Counted from the first letter of the stretch, positions 56,184 to 64,000 are shown. The stretch: 64,000 bases of DNA from an uncultured Pelagibacteraceae bacterium (GCA_902565935.1 CACFGT010000003.1:1-64000), one strand, 5' to 3'. Notes: generated from the sequence alone by a model not told the origin. Translations and numbers: made by a program.

Positions 56184-57077
56184 ATGAATTTATCTGTTGT
56201 AAATCATGAAGATTATTTTGCTAAAATTGGAGATGATCACAAATTTCCTATAAATAAATTTGGTGAACTTGCAAATTACCTATTAAAAAAAAAGATAGTA
56301 GATAAGTTTTATAAACCATACGCTTGTTCTGATGAGACTTTAAAAAGAGCACATTCAGAAAGTTATATTAGAAGTGTAAAAAATAAAACTTTAGATGAAA
56401 GTATTATAAGAAAAATTGGTTTTCCATTGATTGATAGCGTGGTTCAAAGATCCTTAGTTGCAACAGGGGGTACAGTGCTTGCATCAAAACTTGCAATTAC
56501 AAATGGTATTGCATGTAATACTGCTGGAGGAAGTCATCATGCAAATTTTGAGGGCGGAGCTGGTTATTGTGTATTTAATGATGTAGCAGTAGCAGCCCAA
56601 TATTTACTTGATAGAGGGTTAGCAGGAAGAATTTTGATTGTTGATTTAGATGTTCATCAAGGAAATGGCAGTGCAGATATTTTTAAAGATAACAAAAATG
56701 TATTTACATTTAGTATGCATTCTAAATCTAATTACCCAGCCAAGAAATCAGTGAGTGATCTTGATGTTGAGCTTGAAGATAACATGGAAGATGTTCAATA
56801 TATCAAGTTACTTAAATTTTATTTACATCAATTAAATGATGAAAATTTCGATTATGTTTTTTATGTAGCAGGTGTAGATATTCATTTTAATGATCGATTA
56901 GGAAAATTAAAGATTTCAGATGAAGGTATCAAAAAAAGAGATGAGATTGTTACAGAAAATTTCTTCTCAAAAGGAATTCCCTTATGTGGTGTTTTAGGAG
57001 GTGGTTATAATAAAGATTTTAATAAATTAGTTGAGTTACATTCATATTTACATCAATCATCTGCTAAATTATTATAA
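56184..57077 (+). CDS. Histone deacetylase-family (class IV-like) zinc hydrolase
   Basis: 297 residues. GGSHHANFEGGAGYCVFND has the tandem catalytic histidines, VDLDVHQGNG the zinc Asp and His, AGVDIHFNDRLGKLKIS the second zinc Asp, and VLGGGYNKD the conserved end. Bacterial members deacetylate small amides such as acetylpolyamines, or acetyl-lysine. The sequence resembles the class IV (HDAC11) branch. It starts two bases after the dehydrogenase. Confidence 0.9.
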   Translation: MNLSVVNHEDYFAKIGDDHKFPINKFGELANYLLKKKIVDKFYKPYACSDETLKRAHSESYIRSVKNKTLDESIIRKIGFPLIDSVVQRSLVATGGTVLASKLAITNGIACNTAGGSHHANFEGGAGYCVFNDVAVAAQYLLDRGLAGRILIVDLDVHQGNGSADIFKDNKNVFTFSMHSKSNYPAKKSVSDLDVELEDNMEDVQYIKLLKFYLHQLNDENFDYVFYVAGVDIHFNDRLGKLKISDEGIKKRDEIVTENFFSKGIPLCGVLGGGYNKDFNKLVELHSYLHQSSAKLL

Positions 57078-57081
57078 AAAG

Positions 57082-57453
57082 ATGAGTAAGAAAAACCCAA
57101 ATCTTTCTGCTGAGCAAAAATTAGTTATGTTTGAAGATGGTACGGAACCACCAGGTTCAAGTGAATTAAACAATGAGAAACGAAAAGGAAGTTATCACTG
57201 TGCTAATTGTGGAATAAAATTATTTGAGTCTGAAGCAAAATATGAAAGTGGATCAGGCTGGCCATCTTTTTATGAGTCATTGCCTGATGTATTTGAGACA
57301 AAAACTGATCACTTAATAGGTTATGCTAGAACAGAATATCATTGTAAAAATTGTAACGCCCATCATGGACATATATTTGATGATGGACCAATGCCAACTG
57401 GTAAAAGATATTGTAATAATGGTGTTTGTTTAGTTTTTAAGGAAATTGAATAA
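57082..57453 (+). CDS. msrB: Peptide-methionine (R)-S-oxide reductase MsrB
   Basis: 123 residues from ATG 57082; the longer frame from 57031 runs into the upstream gene. Two CxxC pairs (CANCG, CKNCNAHHGH) bind zinc, GSGWPSFYESL is the substrate region, and RYCNNGVCL holds the catalytic cysteine. It repairs methionine-R-sulfoxide using thioredoxin. The N terminus is shorter than in E. coli MsrB. Confidence 0.95.
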   Translation: MSKKNPNLSAEQKLVMFEDGTEPPGSSELNNEKRKGSYHCANCGIKLFESEAKYESGSGWPSFYESLPDVFETKTDHLIGYARTEYHCKNCNAHHGHIFDDGPMPTGKRYCNNGVCLVFKEIE

Positions 57454-57459
57454 TTAGTT

Positions 57460-57804
57460 ATGAGTAAAATTAAAATAGTATTCTACTTAGTTTTAATTTT
57501 TATTGGATATAAAGGATTTGTTGCTTTTAAAAATTTTGAAATTGGTGTTGGTGATAGAGTAGCGCAGTTAGAAGAGGCTGCAGATTTTGAGAGAGAAGGT
57601 GAAGTCATTGGTTTAATGATGTACCTAGGAGACCCTCCAGAATTAAAAGAGCACTTATTAACCCCAGGTAGATCTAAGTGTTTGGAAATGAAAAAAAATG
57701 CAGAAGAAAGCTCTTTTGCATATTATGAATGTGCACGAGTTAATGCTGTACTTGTAGGTAAAAAAATTGTGAGTATCATAGACGAAATTGAGGTTATTAA
57801 TTGA
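57460..57804 (+). CDS. Hypothetical exported protein, 114 aa
   Basis: No family is recognised. A hydrophobic signal or anchor (about 5-22) precedes a helix-rich domain with two cysteines (C68 in SKCLEM and C85 in YYECARV) that could form a disulfide. The start is six bases after msrB, and the stop overlaps the next gene by four bases. A periplasmic role near MsrB is possible but unproven. Confidence 0.65.
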   Translation: MSKIKIVFYLVLIFIGYKGFVAFKNFEIGVGDRVAQLEEAADFEREGEVIGLMMYLGDPPELKEHLLTPGRSKCLEMKKNAEESSFAYYECARVNAVLVGKKIVSIIDEIEVIN

Positions 57805-58142
57805 TAATAAAGTATATAACTTTCTTAACAGGAATCATTTGGTCTTATTCAATTATAAAAACTCAGTCAGTATTTAGTAAAAAAGCCGGTTTAATTTTTA
57901 AAGTTTTTGTTTCAAAGGTTTCTTGGCTGACATTAATTGCAGCTTGTTATTTTGGATATAAAAATTTTTCAATTCAATATACAATAATTGGTATCGCATG
58001 CGGGATTATACTAGTTCATTTAGGTTTTTATTTTTTGAAGAAATTATTAATATCGAAGTTTAGTGAAAAAAATATTTTGTTATTTAAATCTTTTTTTGAA
58101 TACACTTTAATTGGTTGGGTAATTTATTATATATTTTTTTAA
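57801..58142 (+). CDS. Hypothetical four-helix membrane protein, 113 aa
   Basis: No family is recognised. About four membrane helices and a basic loop. The start is a TTG inside the stop of the previous gene (TTGA), the only start that keeps the coupling; there is no ATG in the first 40 codons. It ends ten bases before the convergent SMR gene. Confidence 0.6.
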   Translation: MIIKYITFLTGIIWSYSIIKTQSVFSKKAGLIFKVFVSKVSWLTLIAACYFGYKNFSIQYTIIGIACGIILVHLGFYFLKKLLISKFSEKNILLFKSFFEYTLIGWVIYYIFF

Positions 58143-58152
58143 GAAGAACCTC

Positions 58153-58485
58153 TTAATTAAGCTTACCGGTAAAGCTATTTACTAATACTACTCCTATAAC
58201 AATTAAAAATAATCCTAATATTGCCTGCCAAGCAAGGGTTTGTTTAAAAAAGATATACCCAAGTATTGCAATTGTAAATATACCAAGACCACTCCATGTT
58301 GCATAAACTATAGCTATTGGAAGTTTATTAACCACAAAAGTAAGCAAATAGAATGCTGTTAAATAAAATATTGCAAGCAAAGTTGTAGGAATTACTTTTG
58401 TAAAATTCTGTGAAACAGGCAAGAGCATTGTTCCAGCTACTTCACAGAATATTGCTCCTATAAGAAAAAGATAAGTTTTAAGCAC
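58153..58485 (-). CDS. Small multidrug resistance (SMR/EmrE-like) transporter
   Basis: 110 residues, four membrane helices. The essential glutamate is in FCEVAGTMLL (E15) and the SMR motif in VYATWSGLGIF, with WQAILGLFLIVIGVVLVN as helix 4. These dimers export cations, guanidinium or quaternary amines by proton exchange. It overlaps prpE by eight bases and is read after it. Confidence 0.92.
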   Translation of the reverse strand: MLKTYLFLIGAIFCEVAGTMLLPVSQNFTKVIPTTLLAIFYLTAFYLLTFVVNKLPIAIVYATWSGLGIFTIAILGYIFFKQTLAWQAILGLFLIVIGVVLVNSFTGKLN

Positions 58486-60379
58486 TTTTTAGAATATTAT
58501 TTTTGATCAGATCTTCTTTAATTTCATCTAAAATTGCAGGATCATCAATTGTGGGAGGCATTTTATATTCTACATTGTCTGCAATTTTTCTTATTGTACC
58601 TCTTAAAATTTTACCTGATCTTGTTTTTGGGAGACGTTTAATTACTATTGCAACTTTAAATGCAGCAACAGGTCCAATTTTATCTCTGACCATTTGAATA
58701 CATTCTTTTGATATTGTTTCATTGTTTTTATCAACACCAGCTTTTAACACAATTAATCCTATTGGTAATTGACCTTTTAATTTATCTGCTATTCCTAAAA
58801 CAGCACATTCTGCAACTGATTGATGTTCAGACAAGACTTCTTCAATTGCACCGGTAGATAATCGGTGACCAGCTACATTAATAATATCATCAGTTCTAGA
58901 CATTATCCAAATATAACCATCATTATCTATGTGGCCTGCATCGTAAGTTTGATAATAACCTTTATAATTACTCATATAATTTTCTTCGTATCTTTTATCT
59001 GCATTCCAAAGAGTTGGAAAAGTTCCTGGGGGCAGTGGTAGTTTAACAACTATATCTCCCATCTCATTAGGTTTTGCTAAAGTCTGATCTGATTTTATGA
59101 TCTTAACATCATAACCTGGAACTGCTTTACACGCAGATCCATATTTTGTTTGCATCATTTCAATTCCTGTACAATTTGAACTTATCGCCCAACTTGTTTC
59201 AGTCTGCCACCAATGATCAATTACAGGAACATTCAATAAATTTTCTGCCCATTTAATTGTATCAGGGTCAGCTCTTTCTCCAGCAAGAAACAAACTTTCA
59301 AATTTACTTAAATCATATTTTGAGAAAAATTTACCTTCAGGATCTTCCTTCTTAATAGCTCTAAAAGCAGTTGGAGCTGTAAATAAAGATTTTACTTTAT
59401 AGTCAGAAATTATTTTCCAAAAAGCCCCAGCATCAGGTGTACCAACAGGTTTACCTTCAAATAATACAGTTGTGCATCCTTTAAACAATGGCGCATAAAC
59501 AATATAAGAGTGACCAACAATCCATCCAATATCACTTGCTGACCACCAAATATCGTCTTCGTCTATGTTGTAAATATTCTTCATTGTCCACTTCAGAGCA
59601 ACAATATGTCCACCAATATCTCTAACAATGCCTTTTGGTGTTCCAGTAGTTCCTGATGTATAAAGTATATAGGCAAACTCATTCGAATTCATTTCAACAC
59701 AATCAGCATCTTTTGCATTTGCTAAAGCTTCATCCCAACTTATCTCCACTGGTGCATTTAATTTTACTTCATGACCAGATCTTTGAAATAAAATCATTTT
59801 ATTAATCTTATGTTTTGCTTGTTTAATGGCTTCATCCACTAAAGGTTTGTACTCAACTGTTCTTCCTGGTTCAAAACCACACGAGGCAGTTATCAATAAA
59901 TTTGCTTTACTATCATCAATTCTGCTTGCAAGTTCATTAGAGGCAAATCCCCCAAAGACTACTGAGTGAATTGCTCCAATTCTTGCGCATGCAAGCATTG
60001 CAATAACAGCTTCAGGTATCATTGGCATGTATATAATTACTCTGTCGCCTTTATTTGTTCCTTGTTCTTTTAAGGCACCCGCAAATTTTGATACTTTTGA
60101 TTTTAATTCTTCGTAAGTAAATTTACTTTTGTTACTTGTGATTGGACTATCGTAAATTAAAGCTGTTTTTTTCCCTTTACCCTGGTCAATGTGAAAATCT
60201 AGAGCATTATAACAAGTATTTGTTACTCCATCTTCATACCATTTATAAAAAGGTGGATTAGTTTTGTTTAAAATTTTCGAGGGTTTTTTAAACCAAAATA
60301 TATCGTCAGCTGCTTTTTGCCAAAAAACTTCAGGATTTTGAATAGACTCATTGTAAATTCTATTAAATTTGTCAGACAT
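58478..60379 (-). CDS. prpE: Propionyl-CoA synthetase (PrpE-like)
   Basis: 633 residues. YTSGTTGTPKGIVRD is the AMP-binding P-loop, SASDIGWIVGHSYIVYAPL and DHWWQTETSW are acyl-CoA synthetase motifs of the PrpE type, and RSGKILRG near residue 590 holds the catalytic lysine that acetylation usually controls. It activates propionate, and often acetate, to the CoA thioester. The start lies about 210 bases from the divergent proteorhodopsin gene. Confidence 0.93.
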   Translation of the reverse strand: MSDKFNRIYNESIQNPEVFWQKAADDIFWFKKPSKILNKTNPPFYKWYEDGVTNTCYNALDFHIDQGKGKKTALIYDSPITSNKSKFTYEELKSKVSKFAGALKEQGTNKGDRVIIYMPMIPEAVIAMLACARIGAIHSVVFGGFASNELASRIDDSKANLLITASCGFEPGRTVEYKPLVDEAIKQAKHKINKMILFQRSGHEVKLNAPVEISWDEALANAKDADCVEMNSNEFAYILYTSGTTGTPKGIVRDIGGHIVALKWTMKNIYNIDEDDIWWSASDIGWIVGHSYIVYAPLFKGCTTVLFEGKPVGTPDAGAFWKIISDYKVKSLFTAPTAFRAIKKEDPEGKFFSKYDLSKFESLFLAGERADPDTIKWAENLLNVPVIDHWWQTETSWAISSNCTGIEMMQTKYGSACKAVPGYDVKIIKSDQTLAKPNEMGDIVVKLPLPPGTFPTLWNADKRYEENYMSNYKGYYQTYDAGHIDNDGYIWIMSRTDDIINVAGHRLSTGAIEEVLSEHQSVAECAVLGIADKLKGQLPIGLIVLKAGVDKNNETISKECIQMVRDKIGPVAAFKVAIVIKRLPKTRSGKILRGTIRKIADNVEYKMPPTIDDPAILDEIKEDLIKNNILKSA

Positions 60380-60542
60380 ATTAATTTGATTCGATAGTTA
60401 AATTTCTTGTGGTTTTTAAATCACAAATTGTATTTAATTTTAAAAAATGAGGAAAATCAATGAAAATTAACCAAATTTAAGCCTTCTATAAACTGTTTTT
60501 ATTTGGTATCTAACCACAACTTTTGCTTAGTGAAAGCTAAGC

Positions 60543-60560
60543 TTAGTTTATATAAACTAA
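60543..60560. promoter_or_regulatory. 18-base perfect palindrome upstream of proteorhodopsin
   Basis: TTAGTTTATATAAACTAA is its own reverse complement. GCTTAG-N6-CTAAGC (60525-60542) abuts it, and CTAAGCTTAG (60537-60546) overlaps both. TTGCTT (60523) with TTTATA (60547), 18 bases apart, is a possible promoter running through the palindrome, so a repressor or activator dimer could sit on the -10. The gap 60380-60589 holds nothing else clear. Confidence 0.5.
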
Positions 60561-60589
60561 ATAAAAACTAACTAAAGAGGGAGTTTTTT

Positions 60590-61363
60590 ATGAAAAAACT
60601 TAAATTGTTTGCTCTAGCAGCTGTTGCCCTAATCGGGATCACAGGTGTAGCAAACGCAGCTTCTGCTACTATGTTAGCTCAAGATGACTTCGTTGGAATA
60701 TCTTTTTGGATAATTTCAATGGGTATGTTGGCTGCTACAGCATTTTTCTTTATGGAGAGAAATACTGTTGCTCCTGGCTGGAAAACGTCAGTAACTGTTG
60801 CAGGGCTAGTAACTGGTATTGCATTCATCCACTATATGTACATGAGAGAAGTATGGGTGATGACTGGCGATTCACCAACAGTATACAGATATATTGACTG
60901 GTTAATTACTGTACCATTACAGATGATAGAGTTTTATTTAATTCTAGTAGCTGTAAGAAAAGCAAATTCTGGAATTTTCTGGAGATTGTTAATTGGTTCA
61001 TTAGTAATGTTAATCGGTGGATATTTAGGAGAGGCTGGATACATCAACGCTACACTTGGTTTCGTAATCGGTATGGCAGGTTGGGTATACATTCTTTATG
61101 AAATATTCTCAGGTGAAGCTGGAAAAGCTGCTGCTAAGAGCGGAAACAAAGCTCTAGTAACTGCGTTCGGTGCAATGAGAATGATTGTAACTGTAGGTTG
61201 GGCTATTTACCCATTAGGTTATGTATTTGGTTACCTAACAGGTGGTGTAGATGCAAACTCATTAAACGTAGTTTACAACTTAGCTGACTTTATAAACAAA
61301 ATTGCATTCGGTCTAGTAATCTGGGCTGCTGCAGTAAGTTCAGCTGGTGCAAGAAGCAGATAA
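60590..61363 (+). CDS. Proteorhodopsin, blue-type light-driven proton pump
   Basis: 257 residues: signal peptide about 1-23 (ending ANA), then seven membrane helices. Numbering is offset by six from the reference green protein: H81, proton acceptor D103 (RYIDWL), tuning residue Q111 (VPLQM), proton donor E114 and retinal lysine K237 (FINKIAF). Glutamine at the tuning site marks the blue-absorbing form of open-ocean water. It pumps protons out of the cell in light. AGAGGGAG (60576-60583) is a strong ribosome site, and the gene forms its own unit between a palindrome and a terminator. A retinal-forming gene (blh) is not in the window. Confidence 0.98.
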   Translation: MKKLKLFALAAVALIGITGVANAASATMLAQDDFVGISFWIISMGMLAATAFFFMERNTVAPGWKTSVTVAGLVTGIAFIHYMYMREVWVMTGDSPTVYRYIDWLITVPLQMIEFYLILVAVRKANSGIFWRLLIGSLVMLIGGYLGEAGYINATLGFVIGMAGWVYILYEIFSGEAGKAAAKSGNKALVTAFGAMRMIVTVGWAIYPLGYVFGYLTGGVDANSLNVVYNLADFINKIAFGLVIWAAAVSSAGARSR

Positions 61364-61383
61364 TTACTGTTTAAATTAAATTT

Positions 61384-61425
61384 ATAGGGCGAGTATGTTT
61401 TTACATACTTGCCCTATTTTTTTTT
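61384..61425 (+). terminator. Intrinsic terminator after proteorhodopsin
   Basis: ATAGGGCGAGTATGT (61384-61398) pairs with ACATACTTGCCCTAT (61403-61417), 15 pairs with one GU and a loop of four T, followed by T through 61425. It is the clearest intrinsic terminator in the window and isolates the rhodopsin message from the ferredoxin genes. Confidence 0.93.
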
Positions 61426-61443
61426 AAGCCTATATATAACTCA

Positions 61444-61764
61444 ATGGCTAAAATTACTTATATAACTGATGACAATAAAGATCATACTATTGAAGTTCAA
61501 AATGGACTTACAGTTATGGAAGGTGCTGTTCAAAATGATATTCCAGGTATTGATGCTGATTGTGGAGGAGGCATGGCGTGTGCAACTTGCCATGTTTACG
61601 TCAAAGATGAATGGTTTAATAAAATTCCAAAAAAAGAAGACGGTGAAGAAGATATGTTAGATATGGCATTTGAACCAAAAAAAAATAGTAGATTAAGTTG
61701 CCAGATAGTAGTTTCAGATGAATTAGATGGTTTGACTGTAAATATTCCGTCCAAACAAGGATAA
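61444..61764 (+). CDS. [2Fe-2S] ferredoxin (adrenodoxin type)
   Basis: 106 residues. The cluster ligands are C40, C46 and C49 in [14 protein letters not shown] and a fourth Cys in SRLSCQIVV (near 86). Such ferredoxins serve cytochromes P450 and iron-sulfur assembly. It is followed one base later by a ferredoxin reductase, so the two form an electron-transfer pair. Confidence 0.95.
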   Translation: MAKITYITDDNKDHTIEVQNGLTVMEGAVQNDIPGIDADCGGGMACATCHVYVKDEWFNKIPKKEDGEEDMLDMAFEPKKNSRLSCQIVVSDELDGLTVNIPSKQG

Positions 61765-61765
61765 G

Positions 61766-62785
61766 ATGATCAAGACAGATGCACTTATAATTGGAGCAGG
61801 TCCGACAGGTTTATTCACTGCACATCAACTTAAATTAATAGGTTTAAGTTGTGAGATAGTAGATAATTTAGATAAAATTGGTGGACAATGTATCGAGCTC
61901 TATCCTGATAAACCGATATATGACATTCCAGCTGTGCCAGAATGTACTGGTGAAGAATTAACTAATAATCTAATTGATCAAATAAAACCCTTTAATATAA
62001 AATTTCATTTAGGTGAAAGAGTGGATCAAGTTAAAAAAGAGGCCGATAATTGGAATGTAAAAACAAGTAATGGTACAATATTTCAAACTCCTAATGTAAT
62101 TATTGCTGGTGGTGTTGGCTCATTTGAACCAAGAAAATTTCCTGTAAAAGAATGTGAAAAATTCGAAAATCAATCATTATTTTATTCAATTAAAGACAAA
62201 AAGATATTTGAAGGTAAAACTGTTAGTATTTTTGGTGGCGGTGATAGTGCTTTAGATTGGGCAGTTGAATTGTCAAAAAATTCAAAAGTAAATCTAATTC
62301 ATAGAAGAGATGAATTTAGAGGAGCTCAGGCGACTGTAGATAAAGTACATCAGCTAGCAAAAGAGGGAAAAATAAATCTTTTAACCAAATATCAAATGAC
62401 CGCAATAAAAGGAGAAAATAGATTAGAAAGCATAGATATCAAAAGTGATGATAAAGAATTTAAAACACTTAAAACTGATTATGTGTTAGGTTTTTTTGGT
62501 TTAATAATGCAGCTTGGTCCCATAGCTAATTGGGGGCTAAACATGGATAAAAAAACTATAGAAGTTGATACAGAAAAATTCGAAACTAACCAAAAAGGTA
62601 TTTATGCTGTAGGTGATATATGTAGTTATCCTGGAAAATTAAAATTAATTCTTTCAGGTTTTCACGAGGGTGCCTTAGCAGCAAGAGCTTGCTTCAAATT
62701 GGCAAGGCCAAATGAGAAATATCGATTTGAATTTACAACTTCATCAAAAACTATCAAAGAGCGTCTTGGTGTGAAAAGTGATTGA
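61766..62785 (+). CDS. Ferredoxin-NADP reductase, thioredoxin-reductase-like
   Basis: 339 residues. GAGPTGLFTAHQLK binds FAD, SIFGGGDSALDWAVEL binds NADPH, and AVGDICSYPGKLKLILSGFHEGALAA is the C-terminal FAD contact. The CxxC of true thioredoxin reductases is absent, so it belongs to the TrxR-like ferredoxin/flavodoxin reductases. It reduces the adjacent ferredoxin, or the reverse. It is often mislabelled thioredoxin reductase. Confidence 0.93.
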   Translation: MIKTDALIIGAGPTGLFTAHQLKLIGLSCEIVDNLDKIGGQCIELYPDKPIYDIPAVPECTGEELTNNLIDQIKPFNIKFHLGERVDQVKKEADNWNVKTSNGTIFQTPNVIIAGGVGSFEPRKFPVKECEKFENQSLFYSIKDKKIFEGKTVSIFGGGDSALDWAVELSKNSKVNLIHRRDEFRGAQATVDKVHQLAKEGKINLLTKYQMTAIKGENRLESIDIKSDDKEFKTLKTDYVLGFFGLIMQLGPIANWGLNMDKKTIEVDTEKFETNQKGIYAVGDICSYPGKLKLILSGFHEGALAARACFKLARPNEKYRFEFTTSSKTIKERLGVKSD

Positions 62786-63404
62786 ACTTTTTTCAGCAAA
62801 TACTCCTAACGGAAAAAAAATTAGTATTATGCTTGAGGAGATTGGTTACAATTTCAAGGTAACCAAAGTAAGTATTGATAAAGGTGAACAGTTTAAAGAA
62901 AGTTTTAAAAAAATTAGTCCTTTCAGTAAAATACCAGTTATTATCGATCACAAAAACAATACGTCTATTTTTGAATCTGGAGCAATTCTTATTTATTTAG
63001 CAGAACAAAGCGGAAAATTTTACGACAAAAAAGATCGAACAATAATAAATCAGTGGTTGATGGCACAGATGGGCTATATTGGACCAATGTTGGGTCAGCA
63101 TCATCAATTTCATCATTACAACCCTGGTAAAAGTGAATTTGGAGAAGAAAGATATTTTAAAATTTCAAAAAGAATTTATCAAGAACTTGATGAAGTTTTG
63201 TCAAAGACAAAATTTTTATCAGGAAGTGATTATACAATTGCAGATATTGGAACTTTTCCATGGATTGCACGTCATGAATGGCATGATATAGGTCTTAAAA
63301 AATATGAAAATTTAACTAGATGGTATTTAGAAGTATCTAAAAGGGAAGCTGTAAAAAAAGGTTTTTCTTTTATGAATAAAGATGAATTTCCACCTTTGCC
63401 CTAA
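62778..63404 (+). CDS. Glutathione S-transferase family protein
   Basis: 208 residues from a GTG inside the FNR end. Thioredoxin-like N domain (ELFSANTPNGKKISIMLEE, FSKIPVIIDH, FESGAILIYLAEQSGKF) and a helical C domain (YTIADIGTFPWIARHEW). It resembles the YfcG/Ure2-like group, which has disulfide reductase rather than classical transferase activity. Co-transcription with the ferredoxin pair is likely. Confidence 0.9.
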   Translation: MIELFSANTPNGKKISIMLEEIGYNFKVTKVSIDKGEQFKESFKKISPFSKIPVIIDHKNNTSIFESGAILIYLAEQSGKFYDKKDRTIINQWLMAQMGYIGPMLGQHHQFHHYNPGKSEFGEERYFKISKRIYQELDEVLSKTKFLSGSDYTIADIGTFPWIARHEWHDIGLKKYENLTRWYLEVSKREAVKKGFSFMNKDEFPPLP

Positions 63405-63509
63405 TTAATTCATAGAATTTAGTAATCTAAACAAAGAAGCAAAAATTCCATGCCCTGAAAGCTCAATAGCTATGATGGCAATGATTATTAAGATAAATTT
63501 TTTATTCAT
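63405..63509 (-). CDS. Small membrane peptide, 34 aa
   Basis: A minus-strand ATG at 63509 begins a 34-residue frame: MNKK, one hydrophobic helix (FILIIIAIIAIEL), then GHGIFASLFRLLNSMN. It fills the gap between gst and dksA and ends directly at the gst stop. No family recognised; size and shape suggest a single-span membrane peptide. Support is composition only. The rest of the gap, 63510-63626, shows nothing clear. Confidence 0.4.
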   Translation of the reverse strand: MNKKFILIIIAIIAIELSGHGIFASLFRLLNSMN

Positions 63510-63626
63510 CTAGTAAATACAAAAACTAACAAAAGTATCCAAAAAAAAGCATAATAAAAATAAATATATTTTTTTGTAAAGTTATAAGTTATTGGGTTAT
63601 GTACTTTTTTACTTTTTCTTTTTTTT

Positions 63627-64000
63627 TTAGTCATCAGCGTGAACTTTCTCGTCTTTCTCGTGTTTTTCTTGAGCAGCAATTGTATATTTTGCTACAGGTC
63701 TTGCCATTAGTCTTTTTAGCCCAATTGGTTCAGCTGTATCTAAACAATAACCATATGTATCTTCTCTTATTCTGGCTAAGGCTTTATCTATCTCAGAAAT
63801 TAACTTTATTTGTCTATTGATTGCTTTCATTTCGACATTTTTATCTGTGTATGAACTTGCTTGGTCCACTATATCTGCTGAAATACTGTTATCATCCATG
63901 CTGCCATTATAAAGCGCTTCATTATTAGATTTTACTAATTCTTTTTTCCATTCCTGTAACTTCATTCTGAAAAAAACTTTATGTTTTTCACACATATATT
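63627..64000 (-). CDS. dksA: DksA-type RNA polymerase regulator, 5' end cut by window
   Basis: The frame is open past the first ATG (63995) to the window edge, and the codon before it reads Y, matching the YM...FF start of the conserved alphaproteobacterial DksA core, so the true start is outside. Seen are the coiled coil (MKLQEWKKELVKSNNEALY), DQASSYTDKNVEMK, and RIREDTYGYCLDTAEPIGLKRL (20-residue core from DTYGYC). DksA works with ppGpp on RNA polymerase. Only one of the four zinc-finger cysteines remains, as in other alphaproteobacterial members. Confidence 0.93.
   Translation of the reverse strand, partial: YMCEKHKVFFRMKLQEWKKELVKSNNEALYNGSMDDNSISADIVDQASSYTDKNVEMKAINRQIKLISEIDKALARIREDTYGYCLDTAEPIGLKRLMARPVAKYTIAAQEKHEKDEKVHADD

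Noticed and set aside
57031-57081. Longer MsrB start
   Set aside because: The extra residues are a second-frame reading of the deacetylase end and are not MsrB-like.
60380-60589. Riboswitch or small RNA in the gap before proteorhodopsin
   Set aside because: Only short palindromes are seen; no conserved aptamer pattern such as the SAR11 glycine or SAM-V riboswitches could be recognised.
61766-62785. Thioredoxin reductase
   Set aside because: The redox-active CxxC is missing and a ferredoxin gene is adjacent, so ferredoxin-NADP reductase is the better call.

Overview
The window looks like a piece of a streamlined marine alphaproteobacterium of the SAR11 (Pelagibacterales) type. The evidence is very AT-rich coding DNA, intergenic gaps often of zero or negative length, a circularly permuted alphaproteobacterial tmRNA gene, a proteorhodopsin followed by ferredoxin and a thioredoxin-reductase-like ferredoxin reductase, and a single-cysteine DksA. 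No rRNA or tRNA gene, CRISPR array, transposase or integrase was seen. The species assignment is inferred from this gene content, not from a database search.

Layout. 1-1438: the 3' part of a SPINDLY-type glycosyltransferase cut by the window edge. 1484-2874 (minus): mlaA-mlaC lipid-asymmetry genes. 2926-4066: a peptidoglycan amidase and the RNase P RNA. 4153-25023: a nearly unbroken division and cell-wall (dcw) cluster in the order mraZ-ftsZ-rsmH-ftsL-ftsI-murEF-mraY-murD-ftsW-murG-murC-murB-ddl-ftsQ-ftsA-lpxC-bamD-ligA. It departs from the usual order in three ways: ftsZ sits second, murE and murF are fused, and ftsA is reduced to about half length. 25006-32057: pepP, uvrD, an AsmA-like gene, fumC and a MazG-like pyrophosphohydrolase, packed so tightly that convergent genes overlap at their 3' ends. 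32058-33772: the most accessory-looking stretch. The tmRNA gene lies on the minus strand, and next to it is a 1.25-kb segment bounded by 13-bp copies of the tmRNA 3' end and by clusters of an 11-bp repeat. It carries three small unrecognised genes and looks like a decayed or satellite integrative element.

33773-53049: thyX, a beta-propeller protein with an autotransporter-like barrel, mrp (minus), then a long co-directional run: hflK-hflC-DUF2065-degQ-miaA, the branched-chain amino-acid genes ilvB-ilvH-ilvC-leuA, and the elongation set mreB-mreC-mreD-mrdA-rodA. 53099-58142: a compact group with a D-amino-acid dehydrogenase, an EamA transporter, a 2-hydroxyacid dehydrogenase, an HDAC-family deacetylase, MsrB and two small membrane proteins. 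58153-60379 (minus): an SMR transporter and propionyl-CoA synthetase. 60543-63404: a palindrome, a blue-type proteorhodopsin with a strong terminator, then ferredoxin, its reductase and a glutathione transferase. The window ends in the 5'-truncated minus-strand dksA.

Together the genes cover lipid II synthesis from UDP-MurNAc, the septal synthase pair (FtsW/FtsI) and the lateral pair (RodA/PBP2), outer-membrane upkeep (LpxC, BamD, Mla, AsmA-like), membrane protein quality control (HflKC, DegQ) and light-driven proton pumping. The points most worth following up are the minimised FtsA together with the moved ftsZ, the tmRNA-linked mini-element, the MraZ operator laid over its own promoter, and the propeller-plus-barrel surface protein.
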